Below the pieces are notes generated by a model that ran no database searches, was not told where the DNA came from, and worked only from the letters and a program-made list of their open reading frames with translations. Below, one piece after another: positions 51,401 through 64,000 of a stretch of 64,000 nucleotides of DNA. The stretch is from Metopolophium dirhodum (lineage: Eukaryota; Arthropoda; Insecta; Hemiptera; Aphididae). Positions within the stretch are counted from its first letter, which is position 1, and each line of letters opens with the position of its first letter. Where the stretch lies: assembly GCF_019925205.1 (NCBI RefSeq), contig NC_083566.1, positions 25,048,001-25,112,000 on the forward strand, written 5' to 3'. Both the position numbers and the translations under genes were made by a program.

Positions 51401-52010
51401 TTGAGTTTTAAGTTTAAAACATAGATGTGAAATATAATATTGTAAGTTGGTAGGCTTATTTTTTTTATTGTTATTAATTTTAATGTAATATTATTCATGC
51501 TTACATTATATTATTATTATTAATAGTTTTTCACTAATTATATACATATAATTATATTACATTTTGTATTAATATTAAACCTACTATATTGTTTTAAGTA
51601 GCAATAAATATTGTTCCTGTAACTTGTTATTGCTATGAACTATCTGATCAATTATTTGAGAGAAATTGTAAAGTGTCAAATTATTGTCAGTGACATTACG
51701 GGGTATTTATTTATTCAATTAACATAACAACATTTAATATTTTAACAATAGTAATAAAATAATGAAACTATGTAAAATTCAATTACGTATTTTATCTTAA
51801 AGAATGAATTAAAAAAGATTACAATTTAATTTGTAAACATCAAAAACACGTATTTAAAAAAAATTATATAAAAATATTCATATATTATAATAAAGACCAC
51901 TGTTGTCTAACGTCAAAAGAAATATTTTACAATAACCTTTTCAAATAGACATTTTTTCATTTTGCTTAATTCATTAATCAGTCATTAAAATATAGGTAGA
52001 TACTCGCAAT
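48430..52010. other. Intergenic DNA, nothing recognised
   Basis: AT-rich. The open frames at 48616-48843 and 49543-49854 lack domain, codon or splice support. Confidence 0.4.
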
Positions 52011-52027
52011 ATATAGATTGTTTTATT

Positions 52028-52392
52028 TTATTTTATTTTTTTTATTCATGGTACAGCATCAACTGCTAAGGTTATTAGCTTGCAACAAAAATTGGTAATT
52101 AGTACATAATAGAGTATAGTTATACAATAAATTCTTAAATTAAATTATACATATCAATTTGTTTTAAAAATATGATTATTTTGTTGGTGTTGTAATGGAT
52201 AGGGTTGAGGGCTTCAAAGAGGTTGTCGGGCAATTTTAGACTTTTTCTGGTATCTGTATGGACACGGCAGTTGATAAGGAGGTGCTTGACTGTGAAAGGT
52301 TCTCCGCAGGTTAGGCACATTGCTGGTTCTTCTCTGCGCATAAGATGTCCATGGGACATCTTTGAGTGACCTATACGTAATTTATTGATAAC
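52028..52392 (-). mobile_element. 5'-truncated LINE with 14-bp target duplication
   Basis: The minus-strand element ends in an A-rich tail at 52028-52050. It is flanked by TAGATTGTTTTATT at 52014-52027 and again at 52393-52406. Only the last part of the polymerase frame and the 3' UTR remain, typical of aborted target-primed reverse transcription. Confidence 0.85.
52135..52392 (-). pseudogene. LINE ORF2 C-terminal fragment with Cys/His knuckle
   Basis: The open frame begins at the truncation point (VINKLRIGHSKMSHGHLMRR) and carries CLTCGEPFTVKHLLINC, a C-X2-C-X7-H-X4-C motif. This motif lies after the RNase H domain in Jockey/R1-type non-LTR retrotransposons. The frame runs 85 codons to a natural stop, so the piece is truncated but not otherwise disrupted. 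Reverse transcriptase and endonuclease domains are absent. Confidence 0.8.
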
Positions 52393-54183
52393 TAGATTGT
52401 TTTATTGTATTTACAATATGCACAAAAACCGAAGAATATTTTTCACTGTAAAAAAAAATGTAAAATAGTTTACGTGAAATCAGTGGCAGCGATTGGTGCT
52501 AAATTACGTAAATTTTGCCATCTTCCTTCCCATTTAGATTTTATTAGTACCTATATTATCTACATTTATTAATAAAATATTGAAATATATTTATGTGAAT
52601 GACTAGGTATTTGTGAATTCATATTTTTAAACAAAATGCACCTCGCAACAATTATTTATGAAAATTAAGATTTATTTTCGTTTAATGAGATTTTTATAAT
52701 TTTAAATATCATCCTTCAAGTTTTTGCAGGAAATAAATATGTTCCCGGACAATAATTAGTTTGAAATATTCAAAGTCCATGTTTTACGGGTTAATTGATT
52801 GACGTGTCTGAACAATGACGACAATGACAAATTATATGTGAGTGAATAAGTATTATTATTTTCCATCTCCTTGCCGGTAACTCTGTTATTATAGTTTTTT
52901 TTTTTTCCAGTAAATAATTTGCCGAACCCTGTTATTTTGTAAAATGAGATAGCATTTATTCCGTGTGTAAATATGAGATGGAATAGCACATTGGTGTTTG
53001 ATGTTAGGTAGTAGGTACTCAGTACTCTTACCTATTATTTTTCGACTTGATCTACTGGATTTTAATTTCACAAGAGAACACGAGACGTAATATATTATAA
53101 TTGAAAATAATGTATTTGGACGTTATTTCATTCGTATATTTATTTTTCGGTTGAATGTTGTGAAATGTAAGAAATTGTTTCACCCCCTAACACACTCACT
53201 CAGACACCAGCGGTGCTGACAAGTAAAATTAATAACAGAAAAAAACATGAAGGAATAATGGTATAAGAAGATTCTGATAGATAATATTTAAATTCGAAGA
53301 TACATCTATTCAAGAGATGAAAAAGCCATCTGTGGTCTATATTAAAGCAGGTGGTCAGGAATTACACAGAACTGCTAAAATCAAATAAGTAAACCGGGCA
53401 CCACGAAAACTATACTGCATGGATGTGGAAAATCTCAGTGACAGTCTAATTCACGATATCGTTGTACCATATTTCGAAATTGTCTCATTGTTATATTGTT
53501 GATTGTATTGTGTTCGAAACAAAACTTATATTTGGACAATCTTTCTCCTCAACTATAATCGCGCGGGAAAAATTAAAATATAAAACAACCGTCTAGAACA
53601 TATTATTATAATGAAATATAATGGATATCGTGTACCAATAGGCAATAATTGTAGGTACCTACGTTTATAATTAAAACTACCCGAACTGTAAATTGTAATT
53701 TTTCAATTATATAATATTATGTGTAATGTGTCATTAATTAATTTATATTTTGTTTTTTAAGTAATTTCACTGTATTGTATCGACAGTACTTATTATTGGC
53801 AGATGTTGGCAGTAGTAAATTGACATTCAACGTTCCAATAATTATTATAAAACCACCTGTGTTGTGATAACCTAGAACAATAATACTATATCAGTAGGCT
53901 CCCAGACAGCAATTTTTTGTTTAAAAATATTATTATAACAATATAATAACGAATAATATTAGTACAAAGTTATTATAATAATATTATAATATTATCATTA
54001 CAAAATGCTGTTAGGGCTGTAAATCTAAGTATGGATGAAATATCGTATTGGAGTACTATCTAATAAATCACTAACAAGGTGATATTAATTAAACATTTTA
54101 AGATTCAAAAATAAATTTATAATGCACGATTATATTAATAATTTTTTATATAAATATTAAATAATACGAAAATAAGAGAGGAA

Positions 54184-54459
54184 GTAACAATTACTCGAGC
54201 TAAAATAGGCCACTTTCACCTAACACATGCATATCTCATCAAGAAGAAACAAGTATGCGATACTTGTAATGTAACTCTAACAATAGATCATAATATAGTC
54301 ATCAACTGCCCCAAACACACCGAAGCCCGCAAGATCTTCAATAACCCTCTCACACTTCACCAAGCACTCAATGAAAAGAACACCATCGCAATCAGTGCAC
54401 TTTTCCGCAATACAAACCTTAGCCATAAATTGTTAATAACGTGTCAATATTTGTATTAA
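54184..54459 (+). pseudogene. Second LINE ORF2 C-terminal fragment
   Basis: A 91-codon plus-strand frame reading ITRAKIGHFHLTHAYLIKKK, then CDTCNVTLTIDHNIVINC, the same post-RNase-H knuckle as the fragment at 52.1 kb but from a different family. No start codon is needed, since the frame enters from the 5' truncation near 54170. It ends in TAA, followed by a short 3' UTR and a TATA/A-rich tail near 54549-54568. A target duplication could not be fixed in the AT-rich flanks. Confidence 0.75.
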
Positions 54460-54599
54460 GTTTTAATGTATATTAATACCTATTTGTTTATATTAAGTTA
54501 ATGTAGGCTAAAAACCTAATGTGTAGTTGAAGCATAATTTTGCCAAATATATATATAAAAAAAATATATTACATTTTAAGGTCTTTCATGATTTATTGT

Positions 54600-57500
54600 A
54601 TAATGGGTTCATTAATTTATATAATAAAATTGTAAACTACTATTATTTGATTTTATTTGCAGTTAAAATTTGAGTATAGTTGTTATATACGAGGTGTTAA
54701 CTCAATTTGCTATTTTTTTACCGTAACTTTATTTTTGATTCATTGTAATAAATCAAATTTATATCAATGGGTTTTCTCAAAGGGTATAACTCTAGGTATC
54801 GAAGGACCTCATAATATTTTAGCTGACACTTTTCGACATTTCATCAAATCATTAAAAGTTTATTTAAATATCTTACACGTCATTCTTTTTATTCCTATAC
54901 AAATATAATATATACAAATGTATCATAGTTTAATGCAACTGTACAGTGTACTTAAACCTTTTTGTTTGCAAAGACTTTTAGCTGCTAAGAAATAAAAATA
55001 CATGAAATTTAGGTTATCATCTAAAAATGTCAACGTTAAACCAAAAAAATTAAAACCATGATTTAATCAGCATGGATCACCGCAGAGTCACTATATCATG
55101 CACTCTCGTGGAGAGCGAAGTTTTAGAACCACTGGTTCAAAATAACTAATAATAGTATAAGCTAGAGGAGGCTAAGTAAATTTTTTCTTGAGTATAGAAA
55201 TTATAAAAATAAACTTATTTTAATTTTAATAATGTAGGTATATGATAAAATATGTAACTTGTATAAATAATAATAATAATGGCGAAGTATCGTTTCTTGA
55301 TCACAAATACAGTTACAAAATATTTCCGAAATTTGAAACCAATGAGCTTCCTCTGTAATATTAAGTTAATAAAATATTATTTTTAATGAACTATAAATTA
55401 CGTATTAATTACTTTTAAATAGACGCTTTAACAATTTATTTTATGTTTCCAATGTAACAAAAAATATATTATAATTTAATAATAATTGTATAACACTATA
55501 ATATACCTATTATACGACTGTGTGTCCGTGAAAACAGTACAATGAATAATTAAATTACCCATATAACTCAGTACTCTATTAAACATATTTTGGAATGCTG
55601 TTTGCTGAACATGAAATTGAACTATTGGTACATCTATCTTCCGCAGACAGAATTCTAAAATAAGACTAAGGTACTTAGTAAAGTAGGTAGGTACCTAACT
55701 GAGTTATAGAGCGTGTACTTATATAGTTTTCGTGGACCTACTTTTTCGTTATATGTATATAAGATTATCTTTAAAAGGTATAACTTGACGAAGATTATTA
55801 TTATTAGTAGTATTCATAGTACATAAATTGCACAGTTTAACAACCTCATTTAAAAAATTATGCATAGTTAGTAATAATTGTAATTGTAAAAAAATTGTTT
55901 ACTACTTTCCTAAAATATTTCATCTGTTTTCTTATGTAGGTAGGTAATTCATATATTTACTGTATGGTTTTTAAATTCTCTTGCCAACTTAACCATAAAT
56001 TAACAGTGTCACTTAAATAGTTGTGCGTAATTCGTGATTTCAGTAAACACTATTCCATTCATTTATTATTTATTAAAATAATTGTACGTGTACACAACGC
56101 TACTCGTATATTCCGGTTATATAAACTAATCTGAATCATACAACGCAGAAACATTATGTAATTAATTTTACGCTAAAATCATTATTATAATTAATATAAC
56201 ATCTTACGTTAATATTGACAATTAGTATGCATTTTGAACATTTAAGTGGCACGTTATATAATGCGATAATACATTTTATTAATTTGTATATTCCATTTAT
56301 TGAGTAAATCCAACACTAATGTGACATATATTTTCTTTCGAAAGTTACAGGTACATGAAGTTATTGCGTATGCGTAAAAATCTATGTAATTATCTTGATT
56401 TTTCTTTCGATTTAATTAATCTAAGATTATTTTTAGTTTAATTTATTAACACGTATTGCATAATGCATATCGTATAACTAGGTAGGTATATAGTATATAT
56501 ATATGTATATAATATGTTGTATTGTGTACAAAATTTTGATCTCCAGAGGGGGGATATGAATGCCCCTTCCCCCCCCCGTATATACGTCACTGTATAACAC
56601 AGAAATATTATATGTCTATATTTACATCAGTATTTTGATGGTCACGACGGTTAAAAATTACATAGAAATAATTTAGGGATATATTTTTTTTAATAGTTTT
56701 TGTTATTAGTGGAAATGATATAATTAAACGGTACTTTTGTAATTGAATTTGTATTATTATTATCATTATTATGTAAAATTGTCTATGTCAAGAGTTATTA
56801 ACCTGGTCCCAATCGTTTAAAAATTAAAATGCATTAAAGTTATATTAAAACTCAATGATAATACAATTTCAATAATTGATAGCATTTTAAACAAATAAAA
56901 ATTATAATAATAATAGATCGTGGCTAATTTCGAAGAAATTATTTCAAATAAACATGTTATACATATTCAATAATAATTTTACATTATTATATATATTATA
57001 TAATATACGTTTTAATAACAATTTAATTTAAAGGTTATTACTTATGATAAAAAAAAAACAACAGATAGGTATAATAGTAAAAAGATTTTATAATAAGCTT
57101 AGTATAATATTATGGTGAATTAATACATCATATCTAATAATATTTTGTATGTACATTTACACACTATAATATAAACACGTTATTTTTGAACACAAAATGC
57201 TCAGAAGGAAATTTCCACGTGACCCTATATGTACCAAATAAAACATATAAAATAAAAAATATTAAAACGCAGTGGACATTGTTAAAAGTGGTGAAGGACT
57301 TACAACTTATACGACTTTGCCGAAGACTATAAAATAGTAACATGCTTGTATGCCTTCGGGTAAATCTAATCTCGTATTAAGCAAATTTTTATAACACTAT
57401 ATTTTATTTATTTCCTTAGAAATTATCGTTCATGTACAATATAACACCTATATTATTATTATTATTATTATTATTATCATTATTACCATTGTAATCGAAC

Positions 57501-58390
57501 CCGGGATTTGTGACGTTGCGTTGTTGTAATGGTTGGCAATAAAATAGTTGGTTTTATTTTGTATGCAATCGGAAAGCACGAACTCAACTGATGCGGACAG
57601 ATCAATATTGGTACTGTTATTTTTCTGACAGCATTAGATAATAATAAACGTAGATACGCGTACGGTGTCCTTTGATGTCGTTACATCTACTATGCTACTT
57701 TCTAGTCACACACTTCACACGGTGGAAATGTGTCCACTAAGCATGTGGAATTCCCATAGGACGTATCGTGCGTGTGAGCGAGTTTATAATATTATATTCG
57801 TGTTTGTGGCTTTTTGTGGTGGTCCCCAAAGGAATTAAATTCAGTGTCATATGCATTTTAAAACACACACGGAGCATCACACAAATATAATATACTTCAA
57901 TCCAAATATTGTTCATTAGTATAACGATCATAGGTAGGCAGGTGGGTACAACCAATAATTTTACGTTTGAAAAAGAAAGAAAGTATTTTGAATAAAATAT
58001 AATCCTACCGATTCCTTGCAACATATATCTTTAACCCTGAGCACACAACTACCTCTTCCCCTCCACTTTATTCCGTGTCAACACTGCTTTGCGCTGCGCA
58101 CATGTAGTTACGGTTCACACTCGCACTGTTTACCTGCGTGTCGGTTCAGAGCGACGGATATTGATAATTTTGACTATTTAATACTAACTTTGATTCGGTC
58201 GTTTACAATATCTGAGTAGTATAACCACCTTGGTAAGTTGGTAAAATATTATATTTTGAATATCATTTTGTCAAACAAACATCTGCCTGCGGTGAATATA
58301 CAATTTTTATCACGCGTTAAACGTCAAACGTCTAGCGAAACATTAAAATTAATAATAATGACATATTGTTCATGAATTATATTTTCAAAA
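54600..58390. other. Intergenic DNA with minor repeats
   Basis: AT-rich. It holds an ATT microsatellite at 57451-57477 and, at about 56540-56592, a C-run followed by TACGTCACTG, a decayed end of the CAGTGGCGTA transposon family. No exon was recognised. Confidence 0.4.
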
Positions 58391-58403
58391 TTATTTACGG
58401 AAC

Positions 58404-58633
58404 TATACTCTATTCCATATTAGTTTGACCACTTTCGCGCATGCACACTGAGCCGCCGGAACGTTCAGACCCTCCCCCCCCCCCCCCACAAACAGTGCCA
58501 GATGTCCGTGATTGGTCGGCGTATGTCGGTAACCGACGGTACTTCTTGTTGTAGTAACGTTTATAAGAGGGGATGCGCGGCGGCAACTGGTTTTGGTCGG
58601 TAGACTGGTCAAACTAATATGGAATAGAGTATA
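58404..58633. mobile_element. MITE with 28-bp perfect inverted termini
   Basis: Positions 58404-58431 and 58606-58633 are perfect reverse complements (CTCTATTCCATATTAGTTTG is the core of the left arm). The TATA at each outer edge could hide a TA target duplication, which would point to Tc1/mariner, but this is not certain. The 174-bp interior is GC-rich, includes a C-run at about 58472-58486 and encodes no transposase. Confidence 0.8.
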
Positions 58634-59259
58634 TTATATAAGTACTTATAGTACCTACCTACCTATAAGTGTAACCATATATTATTGTTAGTCGAGCTTG
58701 CTAGTTTAACCTTGAACTTATTTTAATACTAACACATATAATAATATAGTGTTTTTAAGACGATACCTATAAAAATATTTTTTTTTAGTGTTACAATTTC
58801 GTAAACCTGGTAATATTGTAATATTATATAATATTGTATGTATACTTTATTAATCTAATACTAAATATACATATTATATTGATGTTTAATTTCTAATTGA
58901 AACATTACAGTTAAAAGGTAAACATTTAAATATAATGTGATACCGAGTTAAAGAATTAGGTTTAAAATATTAGTGATATTTCGGCGGACAGTGTGTTTCC
59001 CCTTACGTCCTTACCATCACCGCGAATACATCACTGGGTCTAGCTCTTGTATACTCCTATAGGAAATAATCATCTTCATACGCAGTGTTAACTACAAATT
59101 TCGTATAAATTATAACATATAATATTGGTAAATACCTAATTGCATCTCACGATATCTTCGGGAAACGAATGGTGGCGTTTCGTAGGGCCAGAGGTAATAT
59201 GAATTCTCATTCCACTAAAATTCTATCACACATGATAGGTACCTGCCTATTTGCGGACG

Positions 59260-59660
59260 GCGACCGAAAAACAGTTCGACCGAAAATCATTGTTAATCGG
59301 TTAACGTAGACGATGGTCATGGTGAAAAGTGAAAACTGATGGCGACGGCAGATAACCGGCGAGTTATATTGCTGTTATCCGCTCGCCACAAATGTACCAT
59401 GGGTTGAATTACATCTCGACCAAGTGGTTAACTTCCTGGAGTACGGAAGTCGCGGGCTTATACAATCTGACTATGGAATTTGCGGACGAATGTGTTCTAG
59501 AAGTTGTTGCCAAAACATGTATCGGTGAAACCCGGCGAGGTTCTAACCGCGATAATCATGGCCGATGCGACCGCATGTTGTTAATGGTACCTATATACTC
59601 GTGGCAAACCGTGATATTTTCCGCGGGTCGGTCATCAGAAACAGTCATTTTCTCCTAAGC
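59260..59660 (+). other. GC-richer segment, possible exon or leader
   Basis: CpG-rich compared with its surroundings. An 88-codon frame starts with ATG at 59392 and includes WLTSWSTEVAGLYNLTMEF and ADECVLEVVAKTCIGETRR. No domain, splice partner or polyadenylation context supports a protein. It may be a noncoding exon or repeat remnant. Confidence 0.2.
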
Positions 59661-59899
59661 CATCTCGGCCGTCCAATATTATTTTCTTCACTGTTTTGAT
59701 GTATTATTTTTTCGTATTTCATTTCAAAGTATTGTGTAGTGAAGTGCGATTAAATTCTGCGATTCTCGATCCACAACAAACCGTTTCCGTGTCGTTATAA
59801 TATTATGTGGGTGTGTATTATAATATATTATATAGAGCATTCGCAATTCGCATCATGCATGCTCACTCACATTTTTTCTTAAAAGAATAGATTTATTCA

Positions 59900-62280
59900 A
59901 ATTCTGATTTTTGAAATTTTCAAGTATACTTAAGAACCATATTTTAAATGACCAATTTAGATTTTTATACTATTTAAGGAGAGTCAGACATACATACTTC
60001 TATTTTTCGAAAGACAACCAACCTTTTTTTACTGTGAACTGTTGGCACATAATAGTTTTGAAAATGTCGATATCACTTGTTAATTGAAAATTAAAACTAT
60101 ATTTTATTTAAATTTTAAAATTTGAGTTGGTTTGGATAATCTGAGTTTAACTCTGCTAAAATAATCGTGTAATGCACATATTATGATGACTTACAGATTA
60201 AAACTAAAAACTATAACATATAAATCTTAAGACAAACTAATAATGGTTTATACTAACCCAAATGTGTCCTTGCCGGTCATCAAAATCAATAATCTATAAA
60301 TCGGATATTGTTTTTATTTTATTTTTATTTGATACAATGTTTGTATATAATTGTTGTACACATTTGTTTGAAGTATTGATGCTAATAAAAATCTCAATAG
60401 ATTAAACTAGGTTTTGATCTTACAATGATTTTTAGTAAATCAGTTTATGATTATATATTTTTTTTAAATATATTAATGTTTTTTCGAAGACTTTTATTTG
60501 ATAGTATAGGTAATCTTTTATTTTTTTGCTAATTATAATAAAACAATATTATTTGTCACAAATCAGAAAATATAAAATAAATAATAAAATATATACATAT
60601 TGCAAAAATAATTATATTTTATTATTCTAATTCACAATTTTTTTTTAGGGAATTATAGGGAAAATAACTATCGAGACCCTATTACCTACCTATAATATAC
60701 TGTTTAGTAAATCAAATATTTTATATAAGTAATATAATGTAGGTACTATATATGTAAATAAATATTTTCTGTGAACTATTCTATAATAATAGAGTAAGTA
60801 AAATGCAGGGAAATTGAAATTCAATTCAATTGAATAAATATTTTATCATATTATCTGTTGTTGATTAAATTCAAGAGATAAAATTGTATGATTCAGCCAC
60901 TCAGGAATACTGTTCAATCTCAATAAATTGATTACATGATAATAATAATATAGATAGATTTTTCTTATGTAATTATTCAAGAAGACTTACGTATTACGAT
61001 GAAAAATTATAATGATTACAATTTGAAATTATCATATTGCATCGTCGCATATTATTTATTTTGTGAATAAATTTACATTTTATAACAATGACAAAATTAC
61101 ATTGTTGATCGATATTGTTTTATAATATACGAGTGTTAAATACGAAAGGACAATGCAATTATTTATACAAGTGTTTGCGACTCGATAGTGTTTTCGAACA
61201 TGATATAGTTCTATGAAACGGAAGGCGTGAAAATCGATGTAATTTTATATTTAAGTGTCTGAAAAATATCACTGGTTATGTGTTTGTGCGACATAAACAG
61301 ACTTCGGTAACTGTATAACAAGAGGGAGGGCTGTCAACGCGTAATCGACACCCAACGAATATGACGTATCGTCTGCATGTATCCTATTGTCTGACCAATG
61401 ATATTTTTTTTCACAGCACATGGTAGTTAAATCCTTTGACTGGTACTGTAATAATTTTAAAAAAAAAAACAACATGTCCTCGAGTTTCTAAAGAATAACG
61501 ATAACATAATAAATTAAACAATTTTTTTTTTGTTATAATAAACTTCTATTGAGTAGTGTTAACACTCCTATAAAGGAGTAATTAATAGTTATTATAAAAT
61601 ATTACATACTATTTAAGACTTCTAATTTAAGGACTTGATACGCCAACGCTCTATAATATTCATAATTCATCCTCACCCCTCACGTTTATATTATTGGATC
61701 GTGCATCTACTTCGGTCATGAACGTCTAAAAGGTTAAACGATTATAATATTATTATGGTGCTAGATAACTTATCTGCATGTATCATGGATATACTAAAGT
61801 ACATTGTTATCAAACCCGGATTAAGGGGGGCTAGGGAGGGCCATGACCCTGGGCCCACAGACCACAACTAATATCGAACAATAGTGGATAGTACGTAGTA
61901 TAATATATTTATGTTTCCTATAAGCTATATTATTGCTAAATATTGCTATAGTATATCAATAATTGATATGTTATTATTATTATTATTATGTTATCGTAAT
62001 ATCGATAATGTCGTCTATTTTTAGCAGGATGATAATTGGTCAGGACTACCCGAGTACGGTGAATACATTGGATTACGAATTTATGACAAATGACGATTGA
62101 AACATTATTACTATAGGTATTATAGATTTAGCTATAAAACTGTTGTTGATGTTAACTTTTGAATATTACATAGAATAAAGAACGTATTCAATATTCATAC
62201 AATAATTTTTATAATTTATTATGTTCATTGTTCAAACACTTACATTTTATAAAAAAAGTATTGAAATAAAAAATGAACAA
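59900..62280. other. Intergenic DNA, nothing coding recognised
   Basis: AT-rich. Positions 61811-61870 (CCCGGATTAAGGGGGGCTAG and flanks) look like one end of a repetitive element with no visible partner. Confidence 0.35.
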
Positions 62281-62289
62281 TTTTTATAA

Positions 62290-62480
62290 AAAAAAAAACA
62301 AAAAATTAAGAAAAATACAGGGCATATTTTACTTTTGATCCAAAAAAGTACGAATTAGATCCAATTTTCTATCTTTGAAGTTAATTATCAAAACCCTTAA
62401 AAGTGTGGGAAGAAAATAAAATACACACATTATTGTAAATTCTTTAGGTACACAAACATCACTTCGCTCGGAATCTAATA
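62290..62480 (+). repeat. Repeat family A, terminal fragment
   Basis: Matches the terminal part: GGGCATATTTTACTTTTGAT, AAGTACGAATTAGATCCAAT, ACACACATTATTGTAAATTC, then CATCACTTCGCTCGGAATCT at the end. Old and diverged. Confidence 0.6.
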
Positions 62481-63667
62481 TTGTTAATTTTTTTTGAGAA
62501 TCACAAAAATGTAAAAATGAAATTAATGTAGGTACGAAGTTAAATTGATCACTTACTTATTTGTTAATAATTATAATATACTATTTTTATTTTATCTAAT
62601 AATCGATTTCGCTTAATTAGTAAAACCTTTTATGGTATAACTTAATGTTATATAATAAAATATATAATATTTTCCTTAGCTAAATTTTTATATTATTTTC
62701 AATTAGCTTTAACTATTTTATTAGTTTTGAGTTTTTGACAAATGGAACTTCAACAACTAAAGGTACCTTCAACATTAATTTAATGGAGTATCTCGATTCG
62801 TTGAAAAAATAATAATAATTAAGGCATTAGTATAAAAATAAATACTATCACACATATTAATTGTATGACATGCAAGACACGCAAGACACGAGGAAACGCC
62901 CAAAGAAAAAACAGTATGACTGGCGTATACGTTTTTCGTTAATTGTAATTTGTACGTACTATCTGCTATACTGAATAGTGAAGAGTATTATCGAAAATGA
63001 AACAAAGTAAATTACTGATATAAATAAATTTATTTACGTGTTTAATTTGAAATTTGAAATTATATAAATTATAAAGTGATATTTATGTTTACAGTTCAAA
63101 TTGTTAAGCAAGACACAAGGTAATACAAATAGAATATTTTCAAACCAAAACTTAGCGGTTTAATTCTGATTTAGTGGCATGTTATGAATAAAAAAATATT
63201 ATTTTTTTTACAATGTTATGATGTTTTGTAATATTATTCATATATAATAGATACAATATAATTACATTTTTAGCAGCTCGTCAATGAGAAATATTCAAGT
63301 TTGTTAAAATATAATTTATCTATTATTACATGCACTATAAATCATAAGAATAGTTACCACCTTTTTATAAGATGTGTGTTAGTAAAATAATGAAAAATAA
63401 TAACAATAAGATATTAAGTTTTTACTTATTATATCTGATGATTGCTTATGCAACCACATATTATAACATTTATGCTTTGAATCGTCCAATGATGTGGTTG
63501 CATTACTCACCATAAGTAAGTAATGGAGTTTTTTCCATCAATAAAGATAATAATAATAATAATAATAATTTATCATAAAAGGTGAAACACTCTGTCACTT
63601 TATCTTTTTGTCTGTTTTTAAATTGTTTTAGTTATTTTACGAGCTAATGAACCATACCTACTAGAGC

Positions 63668-63816
63668 CATGCAGTGGGTTGTGTACTAACTAGGGTGGTG
63701 GTTATAACCACCCCAACCACAATATGTTTGGACGGGACAACATTTTTTTAAATGTCTTTTTCAAGGTTTCCTAGATTTAAACCCTTTTTCCAAATTTAGG
63801 TATAAGTACGCCACTG
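63668..63816. repeat. Decayed transposon with CAGTGG/CCACTG ends
   Basis: CAGTGGGTTGTGTAC at the left is roughly mirrored by TACGCCACTG at 63807-63816. A central GGTGGTTATAACCACC palindrome lies near 63699-63714. No target duplication is detectable. Confidence 0.35.
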
Positions 63817-64000
63817 AAACTTTTTGTACATTTGTACACAATAATATTATATTATTTTAAAACCAGTATTTTAGCGTATCAGCAAATCTTAAAGCAATAC
63901 TTTAAACATTACAACTAATACGTAAATTAGCCCAAAATCTTAACAAGTTTCTTAAGGCAGGTATGAATGAAATCATAATTCATAATGCATAAATATAAAT

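Noticed and set aside
53300..53460. A short ATG frame starting MKKPSVVYIKAGGQELHR.
   Set aside because: Only about 23 codons, with no splice sites and no recognised domain.

Overview
The window is animal nuclear DNA, very AT-rich, with short coding exons separated by large introns and many small transposons. Exon structure, chemoreceptor type, the SINE and LINE fragments and a dispersed TAGGTACCTA word all fit an insect, most probably an aphid (Aphididae). The species assignment is inference. Nothing bacterial, no CRISPR array and no tRNA or rRNA gene was seen.

One protein-coding gene can be reconstructed with confidence. It is a minus-strand insect gustatory receptor of six exons between 24990 and 18479. 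Splice phases agree throughout, there is no internal stop, and the 366-residue product ends in the family's TYxxxxxQ signature. Upstream on the same strand, three short candidate exons (35892-35828, 28381-28308, 28111-27888) join in frame into a small unrecognised protein; this model is tentative. A GC-rich island at about 43.9-46.2 kb may be a promoter and 5' leader exon for a plus-strand gene beyond the window, but no protein could be assigned.

Most of the rest is transposon-derived. Elements with readable boundaries are: a 5S-rRNA-headed SINE with target-site duplication (7.8 kb); a piggyBac-type MITE flanked by TTAA and nested between inverted arms (13.9 kb); a solo LTR with a 4-bp duplication (26.3 kb); a hAT-type MITE with a perfect 8-bp duplication (46.4 kb); a Helitron-like element ending CTAG (47.9 kb); two 5'-truncated LINE ends with a Cys/His knuckle (52.1 and 54.2 kb); and a MITE with 28-bp perfect inverted termini (58.4 kb). 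One unclassified family, called family A here, occurs at least nine times and fills most of receptor intron 1.

Layout: 1-5.2 kb featureless; 5.3-14.8 kb repeats, a GC-rich hairpin cluster and MITEs; 15-18.4 kb quiet, with microsatellites; 18.5-25.0 kb receptor gene; 25-36 kb solo LTR, tentative gene, family A copies and an unusual motif array; 36-43.4 kb repeats; 43.9-46.2 kb GC-rich island; 46.4-54.6 kb hAT, Helitron and LINE pieces; 54.6-64 kb mostly featureless, with a few MITEs. No multi-gene pathway is visible. The points of interest are the receptor and its transposon-filled intron, plus several structured repeats that known classes do not fully explain.
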